DNA of 15,514 nucleotides from Euperipatoides rowelli (Eukaryota; Onychophora; Udeonychophora; Euonychophora; Peripatopsidae), in the NCBI GenBank assembly GCA_003024985.2, contig PXIH01S0014353.1; one strand, given 5' to 3'. How positions within the stretch are numbered: position 1 is the stretch's first letter; every line of letters begins with the position of its first letter. The notes below the pieces were generated by a model. The model saw only the letters and a program-made list of their open reading frames with translations, searched no databases and had not been told where the DNA came from. Made by a program: the position numbers and the translations under genes. Shown here piece by piece: positions 1 through 6,273 of this stretch.

Positions 1-1
1 A

Positions 2-124
2 TATTTTGTAAAATTAGGAATAAATATCGTAATTAAACAATACATACATCAATGGCCTGAAAGAATTAAACATGTATTTGTTGAAACTAATCCAGTTGTT
101 ATGGCAGATACTCATTTATTATGA
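2..124 (+). CDS. C-terminal fragment of an unidentified protein
   Basis: A reading frame is open from the left window edge to a TGA at 122-124 and gives the last 40 residues of a protein that starts outside the window. The piece is a plausible folded C-terminus, mixing hydrophobic positions (VIKQYIHQWPERI) with charged ones and ending VVMADTHLL. I do not recognise the family. It converges on the reverse-strand gene ending at 140 with only 15 nt between stops, which is the tight packing seen across the window. Base composition resembles the neighbours. The call rests on the open frame and spacing alone. Confidence 0.55.
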   Translation, partial: YFVKLGINIVIKQYIHQWPERIKHVFVETNPVVMADTHLL

Positions 125-139
125 AAAAACCATTATTTG

Positions 140-433
140 TTAATAATCTCTCATCATGATAAGATGAATATCGTTGGGTAATATTTTTGTTGCAAAAATA
201 GCATTTCTATGAGGTGGTAAAATTCTAAACCTAATAAAATTAACAGTTGAATCCTCTTTAATAGGATGATAGTTATGATTTCTTAACCAAGAAGTTATAT
301 GTGATCTTTTCCAATTTTTAGGAAAAGCAATTGATTGAACCGTCATTGATTTTGGACTTCTCCTTGGGCTTCTTGTTGGGCTTTTCCTTGGACTTCTTTT
401 TGGTGATAAAGATCGTTTTCTTGATAATGGCAT
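140..433 (-). CDS. Small basic protein with SPxx repeats, function unknown
   Basis: 97 residues. Residues 10-29 hold five consecutive tetrapeptides of the form SPxx ([20 protein letters not shown]) in a very Arg/Lys-rich arm. Such S-P-K/R repeats are known from linker and sperm histones and from virion DNA-binding proteins, where they contact A+T-rich DNA and are targets of proline-directed kinases. Residues 35-97 look like a compact domain ([10 protein letters not shown], then FRFRILPP and [14 protein letters not shown]), which argues for a real gene rather than a repeat artefact. The gene diverges from the protease gene across a 93-nt A+T-rich gap that must hold both promoters. A DNA- or RNA-binding role is inference from the basic arm; I do not recognise the C-terminal domain. 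Confidence 0.75.
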   Translation of the reverse strand: MPLSRKRSLSPKRSPRKSPTRSPRRSPKSMTVQSIAFPKNWKRSHITSWLRNHNYHPIKEDSTVNFIRFRILPPHRNAIFATKILPNDIHLIMMRDY

Positions 434-526
434 TTATTTAGTATTAAAATCATCATTTTAGTTTTAAATTTCCAAAAAATATTTAGAACTAAAATCATAA
501 AATAATTTTCAATTTAAATCAAATAA
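434..526. promoter_or_regulatory. Divergent A+T-rich intergenic region
   Basis: These 93 nt separate two genes transcribed outward (reverse gene from 433, protease from 527) and so must contain both promoters. No AAAATTGA is present; an inverted relative, TTTTCAATTTAAAT, occurs near 507-520. I cannot place individual elements. Confidence 0.35.
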
Positions 527-2152
527 ATGACCTCGATTATTAATCAACGTTGGCCATTAGGAAATTTAATGGATGGGTTTCCAAACGGTAAAAAACAAAA
601 TAAATTATCATTTGGTGGTGTACCTGAAAAAGGATATTTTGAAGAATTTAATAAAGATCCTAAGTATATTTCTTTTTCTGGAACACCAGAAAAAGCATAT
701 TTTGAGGAATTTAATCGTTATAGAAATATAGATGAAGATGATGACAGAGATACTTTTCCATTATTTAATGAGATATCCTCAAATCCTGAATCGGAATCTT
801 ATTTACAAACTTTTGTCGACAATGTAAGAATTAATACTGATATAAATTTTGTTTCAAAAACAAATTCTTTTTCGCAAAATGATTTATCATACTTAAACGC
901 AACTTATGTTGATAAAAGTTTATCTTTAGAATTGCCTATAAAATTTAATTGGGCAAAAACTACATCTGCAGATAGTCCTGATGTGGTGGCCAAGAAAAAG
1001 TTAATATCAAAACCAGATAATCAATATTTATGTGGCAGTTGTTGGGCTGTATCAGTTGCTGGTGTAGTTGGAGATGTTTTTGCAGTTGCAGGGTTAGTTA
1101 ACTGGGTTCCAAACATTTCTGCTACATACGCATTAATTCATTACCCACAAGGAAGATGCAAGGGAGGAGATCCTGCTACACTATTGTATAACATAGCAAA
1201 TAATGGCATACCTTCAAAACATTGTGTAGATTACTCATGGTGTTCACAAAATAGAACATGTACAACTGCTGATTCGGCAGCACATTTTGGTAGCGATTTA
1301 TCACCTTTAATTCCTAAAGATCGTGGATGTTATTTTGATTCAGAACATTATATATTTAAAATTGACTCAAATATAAGAACAATTGTAGCAGGATCAGGCG
1401 CTATTGATGTTAGCAATGTTCAAAGAACTGTCAAAGAATACATTTATACAACTGGTCCAGCTGTTGGAGGATATATTATTTTTAGGAACTTTACAGCTAA
1501 AGTTCCTTTTGGACCTCATAAAGGTAATTCTACTTTTAATGTTATAAATGGTGGTGTGTATCTTGAAAAAGCCAACTATGCACAATATAGAGGGGAATAT
1601 GGAGAACATATAACAGAAGGTCTAACTTTCTCAAGTTCAAACACAGACTCTGATAATTATGCCGGAGGACATGCTATTTCCATAATGGGATGGGGAATTC
1701 AACCAAGAATAAGGGTAGGAAATGGACCAAATGATATAGCAGATGTTCCATATTGGTATTGTAGAAACAGTTGGGGTACAAAATGGGGTATGAATGGTGG
1801 TTATTTTAAAATTGCAATGTATCCTTATAATCGCAAATCTCAATTTACAAAGATTGTTGAATTAATGACACCTCAAGGGCAACATATTAGACTTGGAGGG
1901 GTTTTAGCTTTTACAGTAAGCAATCCTCCTGTTTTGAAAAAACTTCCCGTGAATAAACAACCACCTAATCCAAATTCATTAAGCAAGTCGCTTGACTACT
2001 ACAAAAATGATGAAGATGACATAGTTACTAAATTACCAAACATTGTTCCACCATCTGATGGTAAAAAATCAACTTCTAAAACCAATAATTGGTATATCTA
2101 TGCTTTAATTATTATTTTTATAGTAATTATTTTCTTTGTACTGCGTAAATAA
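527..2152 (+). CDS. Papain-like (C1) cysteine protease, C-terminally membrane anchored
   Basis: 541 residues. The catalytic cysteine lies in CGSCWA (Cys172), the histidine in GGHAISIMGWG (His382) and the asparagine in CRNSWG (Asn414), in the order and context of peptidase family C1A (cathepsins). The Cys-to-His distance of 210 residues is longer than in papain or cathepsin B, so the core carries insertions; extra cysteines there suggest disulfides. Residues about 520-539 form one hydrophobic helix followed by RK, so the protein is probably tail-anchored. No N-terminal signal peptide is visible. The N-terminal extension contains a duplicated motif (residues 28-42 and 49-63, core PEKxYFEEFN). 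Papain-like proteases occur in several large DNA virus families; a role in virion protein maturation or entry is inferred. The stop codon overlaps a terminator palindrome. Confidence 0.93.
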   Translation: MTSIINQRWPLGNLMDGFPNGKKQNKLSFGGVPEKGYFEEFNKDPKYISFSGTPEKAYFEEFNRYRNIDEDDDRDTFPLFNEISSNPESESYLQTFVDNVRINTDINFVSKTNSFSQNDLSYLNATYVDKSLSLELPIKFNWAKTTSADSPDVVAKKKLISKPDNQYLCGSCWAVSVAGVVGDVFAVAGLVNWVPNISATYALIHYPQGRCKGGDPATLLYNIANNGIPSKHCVDYSWCSQNRTCTTADSAAHFGSDLSPLIPKDRGCYFDSEHYIFKIDSNIRTIVAGSGAIDVSNVQRTVKEYIYTTGPAVGGYIIFRNFTAKVPFGPHKGNSTFNVINGGVYLEKANYAQYRGEYGEHITEGLTFSSSNTDSDNYAGGHAISIMGWGIQPRIRVGNGPNDIADVPYWYCRNSWGTKWGMNGGYFKIAMYPYNRKSQFTKIVELMTPQGQHIRLGGVLAFTVSNPPVLKKLPVNKQPPNPNSLSKSLDYYKNDEDDIVTKLPNIVPPSDGKKSTSKTNNWYIYALIIIFIVIIFFVLRK

Positions 2153-2181
2153 ATTTTTAATGACTTAAGTCATTAAAAATT
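2152..2181 (+). terminator. Perfect palindrome at the protease gene end
   Basis: A 30-nt perfect inverted repeat with arms AATTTTTAATGACTT and AAGTCATTAAAAATT starts on the last base of the protease stop codon. Palindromes placed at stop codons direct transcript 3' end formation and polyadenylation in Mimivirus; the same role is inferred here from position. Confidence 0.8.
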
Positions 2182-2200
2182 ACTGTTTTAAAATGAAAAT

Positions 2201-2208
2201 AAAATTGA
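2201..2208 (+). promoter_or_regulatory. AAAATTGA box upstream of the TFIIB-like gene
   Basis: The octamer AAAATTGA ends 33 nt before the ATG at 2242. It is identical to the early promoter element described for Mimivirus. The same octamer lies at comparable distance before three other genes in this window, all forward strand. Confidence 0.6.
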
Positions 2209-2241
2209 ACCGGTGTAAATAAAGTCATTTTAAAAAGAAAA

Positions 2242-3207
2242 ATGGACGATTTGATTCATTCATTAAAATTAATTCAAATAGAAAAAGAATCTATTTTACA
2301 TAGATCAGAATCACTAGATTCATCATCAACAGAATATACGTCATCGGATACAACACTATCTAGTAGAGAAGCAATATCTTTTTTAAATGAAACGCCATTT
2401 TTTAAGTTTCCCACAAATGAGTCCCAACAAAAAACATGTGTTCATAGAATAATTGAAGATTCTGGTTACTTTTTTTGCGATTTCTGTGGAAAAGAATTTA
2501 CAGGAAACATTTCTTATGAAAAGACTTGGGATCCTACATATGCATCTGCTAGGGTTCAAAGAGTAAATGTTGAAGAAGGTGTAAAAGTAAATTTTTTTTC
2601 TATAAAAGAAGATTTAAAATTTATGGGTTTAAATGAAGATATTTTAGTTAATATTTTTGAATCATATAAAAAAGTAACTGAAAATGGTACTAAAATTCAT
2701 AGATCTAAATTAAGAAAATCAATACTCTGTGCATGTGTCAAATATGTATTTGACATTCGTCAAATACCGTGTGACGAAAATGATCTCATAAGACAATTTG
2801 AAATAGATAAAAAAGATTATTCAAAAGGTTTTAAACAGCTTAAAATGAAAGTACCGGAAACAAGATCTTGCCAAGACGATGTATTAATTTCACTTAGAAA
2901 TTTATTTAGAAAATTAGATATTGACAAACAATTTTTTAAAACTATAGAATGTATATACAAAACAGTTAAACATACAACATTAATAAAAACAAACGAAACT
3001 TTTGACGAAGGTCCAGTTTTTAAAGATAAAAATGCTAAAACAATAGCTGCAATTGTCATCTATTATTGGTTAGAAAATCAACAGTTAAATGTTATAGACA
3101 TTAATAATTTTTCTGTAGAATGTCTTATTCCAAAATATTCTTTACACAAAGCATATAAAGAATGTTGTCCTTTAATTTCACAAATAATTTCCTTTCCTTT
3201 AATATAA
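2242..3207 (+). CDS. TFIIB-like transcription initiation factor
   Basis: 321 residues. An N-terminal zinc ribbon is visible with ligands Cys66, His68, Cys79 and Cys82 (C-x-H-x10-C-x2-C), after a Ser-rich, poorly ordered leader. Residues about 115-315 form two helical repeats as in cyclin-fold TFIIB cores: the first includes KIHRSKLRKSILCACVKYVF and the second KNAKTIAAIVIYYWLENQQL. In the cell TFIIB joins TBP and RNA polymerase at the promoter; here the partners would be the TBP-like protein (12342-13325) and the viral polymerase. The gene follows the protease by 89 nt with an AAAATTGA box in between, so it is likely its own transcription unit and possibly early. No strong hairpin follows the stop. 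The sequence is divergent, so the call rests on ribbon plus fold pattern. Confidence 0.82.
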   Translation: MDDLIHSLKLIQIEKESILHRSESLDSSSTEYTSSDTTLSSREAISFLNETPFFKFPTNESQQKTCVHRIIEDSGYFFCDFCGKEFTGNISYEKTWDPTYASARVQRVNVEEGVKVNFFSIKEDLKFMGLNEDILVNIFESYKKVTENGTKIHRSKLRKSILCACVKYVFDIRQIPCDENDLIRQFEIDKKDYSKGFKQLKMKVPETRSCQDDVLISLRNLFRKLDIDKQFFKTIECIYKTVKHTTLIKTNETFDEGPVFKDKNAKTIAAIVIYYWLENQQLNVIDINNFSVECLIPKYSLHKAYKECCPLISQIISFPLI

Positions 3208-3290
3208 CATCTTTTACCTTATGTTACCCATATTTCATAATAAAATAAAAATGAATTATGTATTTAAAATGTAAATAAAGAATAATAAAG

Positions 3291-3749
3291 ATGTTTGCAA
3301 TAAAAATAGAGAAAATTTCTAATTCTAATTTGGATATTTATTTTGCAACAATGTCCAAAAAATATAAAATTCCTAAAACAAAATTAAAAAAAATGTGGTT
3401 AGATAGAAACCAATCTTATGTTTATAAAGAATTTAATAATATATTGCGACAAGGAAAACCAGTTTTAGAAATGTTAAAACAATTAAAAATAACCGAAAAA
3501 ATTGTTAAAATCGATGACAATTATATACATGAACAATCAGGATTTGTTTTCGATCCATTGTCTAGAAAAGTCATTGGTAGAAAAAATAATAACGGAGAAA
3601 TTCAAAATTTAACAGAAGAAGATTTAGAAGACTGTAAACAATGGAAGTTTGATCATATTATTCCTCTCAACTTAGATGCTTCCACACATTTAGAAAAAGA
3701 ATTAGAGCAAATACAATTAGGAGATGATGATGCATCTGATAATGAATAA
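3291..3749 (+). CDS. Small protein with a FVFDP / VIGR / LTEEDLEDC module, function unknown
   Basis: 152 residues. The N-terminal half is basic ([14 protein letters not shown] near residues 23-36). Residues about 80-124 form a recognisable pattern: FVFDP (85-89), a turn, VIGR (94-97), a variable loop, then LTEEDLEDC (107-115). From memory, similar short modules recur at the ends of several giant-virus proteins, but I cannot name an assigned function. The tail is acidic (GDDDASDNE). The start at 3291 gives good spacing from the TFIIB-like gene; a second ATG at residue 21 is possible. The gene converges with the reverse gene ending at 3809, and both share a hairpin. Confidence 0.78.
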   Translation: MFAIKIEKISNSNLDIYFATMSKKYKIPKTKLKKMWLDRNQSYVYKEFNNILRQGKPVLEMLKQLKITEKIVKIDDNYIHEQSGFVFDPLSRKVIGRKNNNGEIQNLTEEDLEDCKQWKFDHIIPLNLDASTHLEKELEQIQLGDDDASDNE

Positions 3750-3776
3750 CTTCGTCAATCATTTCATAATCATTTA

Positions 3777-3805
3777 ATTTTTAATGACTAAGAGTCATTA
3801 AAAAT
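3777..3805. terminator. Bidirectional hairpin between convergent genes
   Basis: Arms ATTTTTAATGACT and AGTCATTAAAAAT form a 13-bp perfect stem around the loop AAG. It lies between the stops of the forward gene ending at 3749 and the reverse gene ending at 3809, and so can serve both. The stem core TTTTTAATGACT is the same as in the hairpin at 2152-2181. Confidence 0.8.
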
Positions 3806-3808
3806 ATT

Positions 3809-4309
3809 TTAAGTTAATTTTGTTGGAAGAAAATCATTTTCATTCACAACTACTTTATTTCCTATTGAAAATACAACTATTAATTTTTTATATCCTAAAT
3901 CAGATGGTTTTATTAATGTATTATGAAAATTATGTTCTGGACCAATCCATGGTTGTAATTTTAAAGTAATATCCTCTTTCTTACTAGTTCCTTCTTTGCA
4001 ATTTAAAATAAAATATGATGGTTTTTTAATTAACGATTGGTTAACCATCAATTTATATTTTTTATTTTGAAATTCGTATTCTACAACATTATTGTTACAA
4101 TAGTATGGTTGTTTAAGAAATTTAGATAATCTTTTAAATACAATTGTTTTTAAACCTTCTTCTGAAAATTTCAACCAGTATTTTTTAAATACATTATAAA
4201 TTGTTTTAAAACATATAGACAAAATTAAACGCTTTAATTTAAAACGCTTTGCAGTTACAAAATAAATTAAAAAACCTACTATTATAGTTAAAATTGTTAT
4301 TAAAATCAT
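3809..4309 (-). CDS. Small protein with N-terminal membrane anchor, function unknown
   Basis: 166 residues. The first 19 or so are a hydrophobic helix (ILITILTIIVGFLIYFV) followed directly by a strongly basic stretch (KRFKLKR), as in a signal anchor whose bulk faces one side of the membrane. The rest is a soluble domain with many Lys and aromatic residues and no motif I recognise. It could be a virion inner-membrane protein, but that is only inferred from the anchor and from other membrane proteins nearby. The HAD phosphatase gene lies 87 nt upstream on the same strand. A shared hairpin sits immediately after the stop. Confidence 0.75.
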   Translation of the reverse strand: MILITILTIIVGFLIYFVTAKRFKLKRLILSICFKTIYNVFKKYWLKFSEEGLKTIVFKRLSKFLKQPYYCNNNVVEYEFQNKKYKLMVNQSLIKKPSYFILNCKEGTSKKEDITLKLQPWIGPEHNFHNTLIKPSDLGYKKLIVVFSIGNKVVVNENDFLPTKLT

Positions 4310-4396
4310 TTTATCATTCTCGTCCTTCTTTTAATATAATTTATTCAAAGCTGATTTTATAGAGATGAGATTTAAAGACATGTAAATGAATGAATC

Positions 4397-4945
4397 TTAA
4401 TTTAAATGACGATTTAAAATGTCTTTTAATCTCATTAATTCTTGATCATATTCACTATCATTTTCCATAAAAAAAAATGGTTTAACACTAAAACAATTTT
4501 TAACCTGTGATTCTTTTACTTCTTCTAGATCATCGATTATAAATGTATTTTCTTTATCAAACTCTTGTAATTTCCAAATTGTCCAAAGCATTTCTAATTT
4601 CTTACTTGCTTTTTCTTTTTTGTAAACACGCTTTGAAACACGACAATGGTGATCAAAAAGAACTAAATTTATTTTTCGAGATGGATCCTTTTTTAGAATA
4701 AATTCTTCAATTATAAATGAAGCATATCCTTTACTTGCAGCTGTCCATATATGAACATTAAAATTTTTAAACAAATAGTCCAAAAAAGGTTGAAGATAAG
4801 GCCTTCCGCATATTAAATAATAATCTTCCATATTTTTAAAATCAAAATGCGATGCTCTTTCTTTAAATCTTCCTAAGTCAGTTATATCTTCAAATGGTTC
4901 AGCACAAATTAATGTGTTGTCTAAATCCAAAAATATATTTTTCAT
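4397..4945 (-). CDS. HAD-superfamily phosphatase of the FCP1/SCP (NIF) type
   Basis: 182 residues, about the size of a bare FCP1-homology domain. Motif I is FLDLDNTL with the DxDxT signature (Asp7, Asp9, Thr11), where Asp7 would be the nucleophile. Motif II is WTAAS (Thr68). A lysine motif is likely in SKKLEML (Lys115 or Lys116), and motif IV is IIDDLEEV (Asp138, Asp139). All catalytic elements are present, so an active Mg-dependent phosphatase is expected. Known members dephosphorylate the RNA polymerase II C-terminal tail or other phosphoproteins. Because the window is rich in transcription genes a polymerase or transcription-factor substrate is attractive but inferred. There is no BRCT domain and no membrane anchor. 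The gene diverges from the VLTF2-like gene across 143 nt. Confidence 0.88.
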   Translation of the reverse strand: MKNIFLDLDNTLICAEPFEDITDLGRFKERASHFDFKNMEDYYLICGRPYLQPFLDYLFKNFNVHIWTAASKGYASFIIEEFILKKDPSRKINLVLFDHHCRVSKRVYKKEKASKKLEMLWTIWKLQEFDKENTFIIDDLEEVKESQVKNCFSVKPFFFMENDSEYDQELMRLKDILNRHLN

Positions 4946-5088
4946 TTATTACATTGTTTACGGATTCTTATAACATTTTTATCTATAAAAGACTTTTTCT
5001 CATAAAAGACAAAAATTAGAAGACAGTATTTAAAACAGTTAAAAATGAAGCATTATTAAATAAATATTTCAACAAACAAACATTTAAC

Positions 5089-5712
5089 ATGTCACTTAAA
5101 ATTAAAGTTAGTAAAAAAGTTAAAAATCAATGCGAATCTACCAGAACTATTAAATCACAAGTAGAAATAATGGATGAAACAAAACGTTCCATTTTATGTG
5201 AAGTTTCCCATTGTTCAATTGAAAAAGAAATTCATTGTTTTTGGGATCGTCATAAAATTACTGGATTGGTTATTAGATGTCCTTTGAGATATAAACCAAA
5301 ACAAATAGTAAAAGTTTACAAATCAGATGTTAGTCAAGAAGAATATACAATTAAAGAAAATGTAGTTAAATTTCAAAATGATATTGGCAATTTTAAAACC
5401 ATCACAGATAATCTAGAAGTAACAGATGCCTTTTGTTCCTTTAATTGTTGTCTTGCATGGATTCGGGATAATAAACATGATAGACGCTATGATGAATCGG
5501 AAATGTTATTACAAAAAATCTATAGCAAGTCTCAACACGGACTTTCAGACACAGCTTTAAAACCTTCTCCTCATTGGAGAACATTAACAGTATATGGAGG
5601 AACCTTATCTTTAGAAGAATTTAGAAAAAATACTTTTAAAACAAAATTTTTTTACAATGGACCAATATTAGACACAGGATATTTATTTTCAAAAAAAATA
5701 AGTGTTTGTTAA
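5089..5712 (+). CDS. VLTF2-like late transcription factor with FCS zinc finger
   Basis: 207 residues. The N-terminal half carries Cys37, Cys42, Cys50 and Cys64, the latter pair in the CFWDRH (50-55) and RCPLRY (63-68) region. The centre has the FCS-type finger TDAFCSFNC (Cys116, Cys120). Then come the conserved-looking blocks YDESEMLLQKIY, KPSPHWRTL and LSLEEFRK. This is the layout I associate with the VLTF2 (poxvirus A1-type) family conserved across large DNA viruses, where the protein switches on late genes after DNA replication. The gene is followed by a strong hairpin and then by the TFIIS-like gene. Upstream there is no AAAATTGA, only a related AAAAATGAAG at 5041-5050, suggesting different timing from the TFIIB-like gene. 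The assignment rests on motif memory rather than an alignment. Confidence 0.8.
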   Translation: MSLKIKVSKKVKNQCESTRTIKSQVEIMDETKRSILCEVSHCSIEKEIHCFWDRHKITGLVIRCPLRYKPKQIVKVYKSDVSQEEYTIKENVVKFQNDIGNFKTITDNLEVTDAFCSFNCCLAWIRDNKHDRRYDESEMLLQKIYSKSQHGLSDTALKPSPHWRTLTVYGGTLSLEEFRKNTFKTKFFYNGPILDTGYLFSKKISVC

Positions 5713-5720
5713 TCATCATA

Positions 5721-5750
5721 CAATTTTAATGACTTTAGTCATTAAAATTG
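5721..5750 (+). terminator. Hairpin after the VLTF2-like gene, overlapping the next promoter box
   Basis: Arms CAATTTTAATGACT and AGTCATTAAAATTG form a 14-bp perfect stem around TT, starting 8 nt after the stop at 5712. The end of the right arm is also the start of an AAAATTGA box, so termination and initiation signals share bases. Confidence 0.82.
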
Positions 5751-5751
5751 A
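5744..5751 (+). promoter_or_regulatory. AAAATTGA box upstream of the TFIIS-like gene, inside a terminator arm
   Basis: AAAATTGA ends 39 nt before the ATG at 5791. Seven of its eight bases belong to the right arm of the hairpin at 5721-5750. The spacing matches the other boxes in this window. Confidence 0.55.
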
Positions 5752-5790
5752 AGTTATTAAAAAAGAAAGAAAATAGAAAGAAATAATACA

Positions 5791-6213
5791 ATGGACTTGG
5801 CTTTAAAAGTTAAAATTTTAAAAATGTTGTGTAAATACCTTACCAATAAGAATAATATATCTTTATTTTTTAATATTCTTACCAATATACCAAATGGCGA
5901 TGATTATCTGTTTGAATGTGTACAACATTTCATACAAATGAAAAATTCTAATGAATGTGATATTAATGATCTTTTTCTAAAATTAAAATCGCAACTTTTG
6001 GTTTGGCAAGATTCCTCTTTTGAACAATTTTTAAAAATAGAAAAAGAAGAAGATAATTTTCTAGAAAGTCCATTGGAAGTTGCAGAAGGAGCTATAAAAT
6101 GCAAATGTGGAAGTGAACGCGTATTCTCTTTTAGTAAACAAACCAGAAGTGGTGATGAAAGTACCAGTGTATTCGCATTATGTTCTTCATGTAAAAGTAA
6201 ATGGGTGTTATAA
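5791..6213 (+). CDS. TFIIS-like transcript cleavage / elongation factor
   Basis: 140 residues. The C-terminal 40 form a TFIIS zinc ribbon: ligands Cys104, Cys106, Cys131 and Cys134, with the catalytic acidic pair Asp122-Glu123 in QTRSGDES. In TFIIS this hairpin enters the polymerase and stimulates RNA cleavage in stalled complexes. The first ligand pair is C-x-C instead of the usual C-x2-C. Residues 1-95 are helical and may correspond to the polymerase-binding central domain. The total is about half the length of cellular TFIIS, so domain I is missing, as is common in viral versions. It lies 78 nt after the VLTF2-like gene with its own AAAATTGA box. Its substrate would be the viral polymerase, part of which is encoded at 8569-10002. 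Confidence 0.9.
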   Translation: MDLALKVKILKMLCKYLTNKNNISLFFNILTNIPNGDDYLFECVQHFIQMKNSNECDINDLFLKLKSQLLVWQDSSFEQFLKIEKEEDNFLESPLEVAEGAIKCKCGSERVFSFSKQTRSGDESTSVFALCSSCKSKWVL

Positions 6214-6232
6214 AATTTTTTATTTTTCCAGG

Positions 6233-6240
6233 TAAATTGA
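6233..6240 (+). promoter_or_regulatory. TAAATTGA, near-match to the early box, upstream of the BRO relic
   Basis: TAAATTGA differs by one base from AAAATTGA and ends 33 nt before the ATG of the decayed BRO gene at 6274. This spacing equals that of the TFIIB-like gene, suggesting the BRO gene once had the same early-type promoter. Confidence 0.35.
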
Positions 6241-6273
6241 ATAACAATTAAAATTTTAATTAATTTTCAAAAA

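Noticed and set aside
1394-1843. Two reverse-strand open frames (71 and 68 codons) inside the protease gene
   Set aside because: They are antisense shadows of a well-supported catalytic domain and have no motifs, promoter or terminator of their own.
2817-3059. Reverse-strand 80-codon frame within the TFIIB-like gene
   Set aside because: It is fully antisense to the second cyclin-like repeat, and its hydrophobic look comes from the reverse of A-rich codons.
6246-6261. Palindrome AATTAAAATTTTAATT downstream of the TFIIS-like gene as a terminator
   Set aside because: Only 8 bp of pure A and T, 33 nt after the stop; this is likely by chance at this composition.
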